Shown one piece after another: positions 63,615 through 64,000 of a stretch of DNA of 64,000 nt. Under the pieces are notes generated by a model that saw nothing but the letters and a program-made list of their open reading frames with translations, did no database searches and was not told where the DNA came from. Within the stretch, counting starts at the first letter, position 1; the number at the start of each line of letters is the position of its first letter. The stretch covers positions 62,001 through 126,000 of the forward strand of contig NZ_JAAIUV010000007.1 in assembly GCF_010975035.1 (NCBI RefSeq), in the 5' to 3' direction. The position numbers and the translations under genes were made by a program. The DNA is from Neobacillus thermocopriae (GTDB lineage: Bacteria; Bacillota; Bacilli; Bacillales; Cytobacillaceae).

Positions 63615-64000
63615 ATGCTTACTAAAAATACACAAGTAAATCGAGATCAATTAGAAATGATTACTTTAGACCAGCTGGTTCCTGAAAATCACTTGGTTCG
63701 TAAGATAGAAGCTGCTATTGATTTTTCATTTATATATAAATTAGTTGAGAATATGTATTCATCTGAACGTGGTCGTCCAAGTATTGACCCTGTTGTATTA
63801 ATTAAGATGGCTTTTATTCAATATACCTTCGGTATTCGCTCTATGCGCAAAACTATTGAAGAAATTGAAACAAACCTTGCTTATCGTTGGTTCTTAGGTT
63901 TTGGGTTTCATGATAAAGTCCCCCACTTCTCAACCTTCGGAAAAAACTATGAAAGACGTTTCAAGGATACAGATCTATTTCAAAAAATCTTCTACCGCAT
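63615..64000 (+). CDS. IS1182-family transposase (partial, 3' end outside the window)
   Basis: 128 codons are visible with no stop. The N-terminus MLTKNTQVNRDQLEMITLDQ is followed by LVPENHLVRKIEAAIDFSFI, RGRPSIDPVVLIKMAFIQY, FGIRSMRKTIEEIETNLAY and RWFLGFG, the standard N-terminal domain of IS1182/IS5-like DDE transposases. GAGGTGAT precedes the ATG. The DDE catalytic residues lie beyond the window edge, so activity cannot be judged. Confidence 0.88.
   Translation, partial: MLTKNTQVNRDQLEMITLDQLVPENHLVRKIEAAIDFSFIYKLVENMYSSERGRPSIDPVVLIKMAFIQYTFGIRSMRKTIEEIETNLAYRWFLGFGFHDKVPHFSTFGKNYERRFKDTDLFQKIFYR

Larger units (their letters stand above)
63534..64000 (+). mobile_element. IS1182-family insertion sequence, left end (partial)
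   Basis: The element begins near the GACTGTCGACAAAATCC inverted repeat inside the copD remnant and contains the transposase start. The right end lies beyond the window. Confidence 0.75.

Noticed and set aside
63534-63650. First 40 codons of the copD open frame as native protein
   Set aside because: They are encoded by the insertion sequence end and its hairpin, antisense to the transposase leader.

Overview
The window looks like chromosomal DNA of an endospore-forming Bacillaceae bacterium in the broad Bacillus/Neobacillus sense. The DNA is low-GC, most genes have strong AAGGAGG-type ribosome binding sites, and there are TTG and GTG starts. The regulators and signals are typical of Bacillus: TnrA with TnrA boxes, CodY boxes, CcpA cre sites, Spo0A boxes, two T-box leaders, one SAM-I riboswitch and a LytS/LytT pair. 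The species cannot be named from the sequence. No rRNA, tRNA or CRISPR array was seen.

Positions 1-11.5 kb (minus strand) hold the branched-chain amino acid pathway: ilvE-ilvD, then a T-box leader, then ilvB-ilvH-ilvC-leuA-leuB-leuC-leuD, with leuD cut by the window edge. The ilvE promoter is preceded by two cre sites and a CodY-like box. Both T-box leaders in the window (before ilvB and before brnQ at 61.5 kb) can be read with an AUC isoleucine specifier. Positions 11.5-13.5 kb hold an ammonium transporter and tnrA, each with a TnrA box about 48 bp upstream of the predicted start of transcription.

Positions 14-25 kb carry a polar amino acid ABC transporter, an intergenic Bacillus-type repeat, a large TPR-plus-dynamin-like GTPase, and an acyl-CoA catabolic operon (SDR, thiolase, acyl-CoA ligase, alpha-methylacyl-CoA racemase-like protein). 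Then come recQ, yfkAB and an MFS exporter. At 30-34 kb a SAM-I riboswitch controls a CUT2 (ribose-type) ABC transporter, a good candidate for methylthioribose uptake. At 34-43 kb there are two CstA-type transporters, a YbdD-like small protein, a split ThrE-type exporter and LytS/LytT. A probable minus-strand small RNA lies in the 37.8-38.5 kb gap, and a tandem 21-bp-period operator precedes the second cstA.

Positions 43-49 kb hold an amino acid permease with Spo0A and CodY sites, then the most unusual block. It contains a KinB-like sensor kinase and an HD-GYP protein that share a related membrane domain, a 23-residue Cys-Trp-rich peptide translationally coupled to the HD-GYP gene, and a PqqD-like/M50 membrane metalloprotease. 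This has the composition of an unrecognised peptide signalling or RiPP-like system. Positions 49-57 kb hold a molybdenum oxidoreductase operon with a membrane b-type subunit, a four-cluster ferredoxin, a Tat-exported Rieske protein and three small proteins, followed by two sensor kinases, a NarL-type regulator and a NreA-like GAF protein. Together they suggest nitrate (or similar oxyanion) reduction and sensing. Positions 57-64 kb hold a GNAT gene between inverted repeats, glnS, a T-box-controlled brnQ, a small hypothetical gene, a MITE-like element, and a copD-type gene cut by an IS1182-family insertion sequence that runs off the window.
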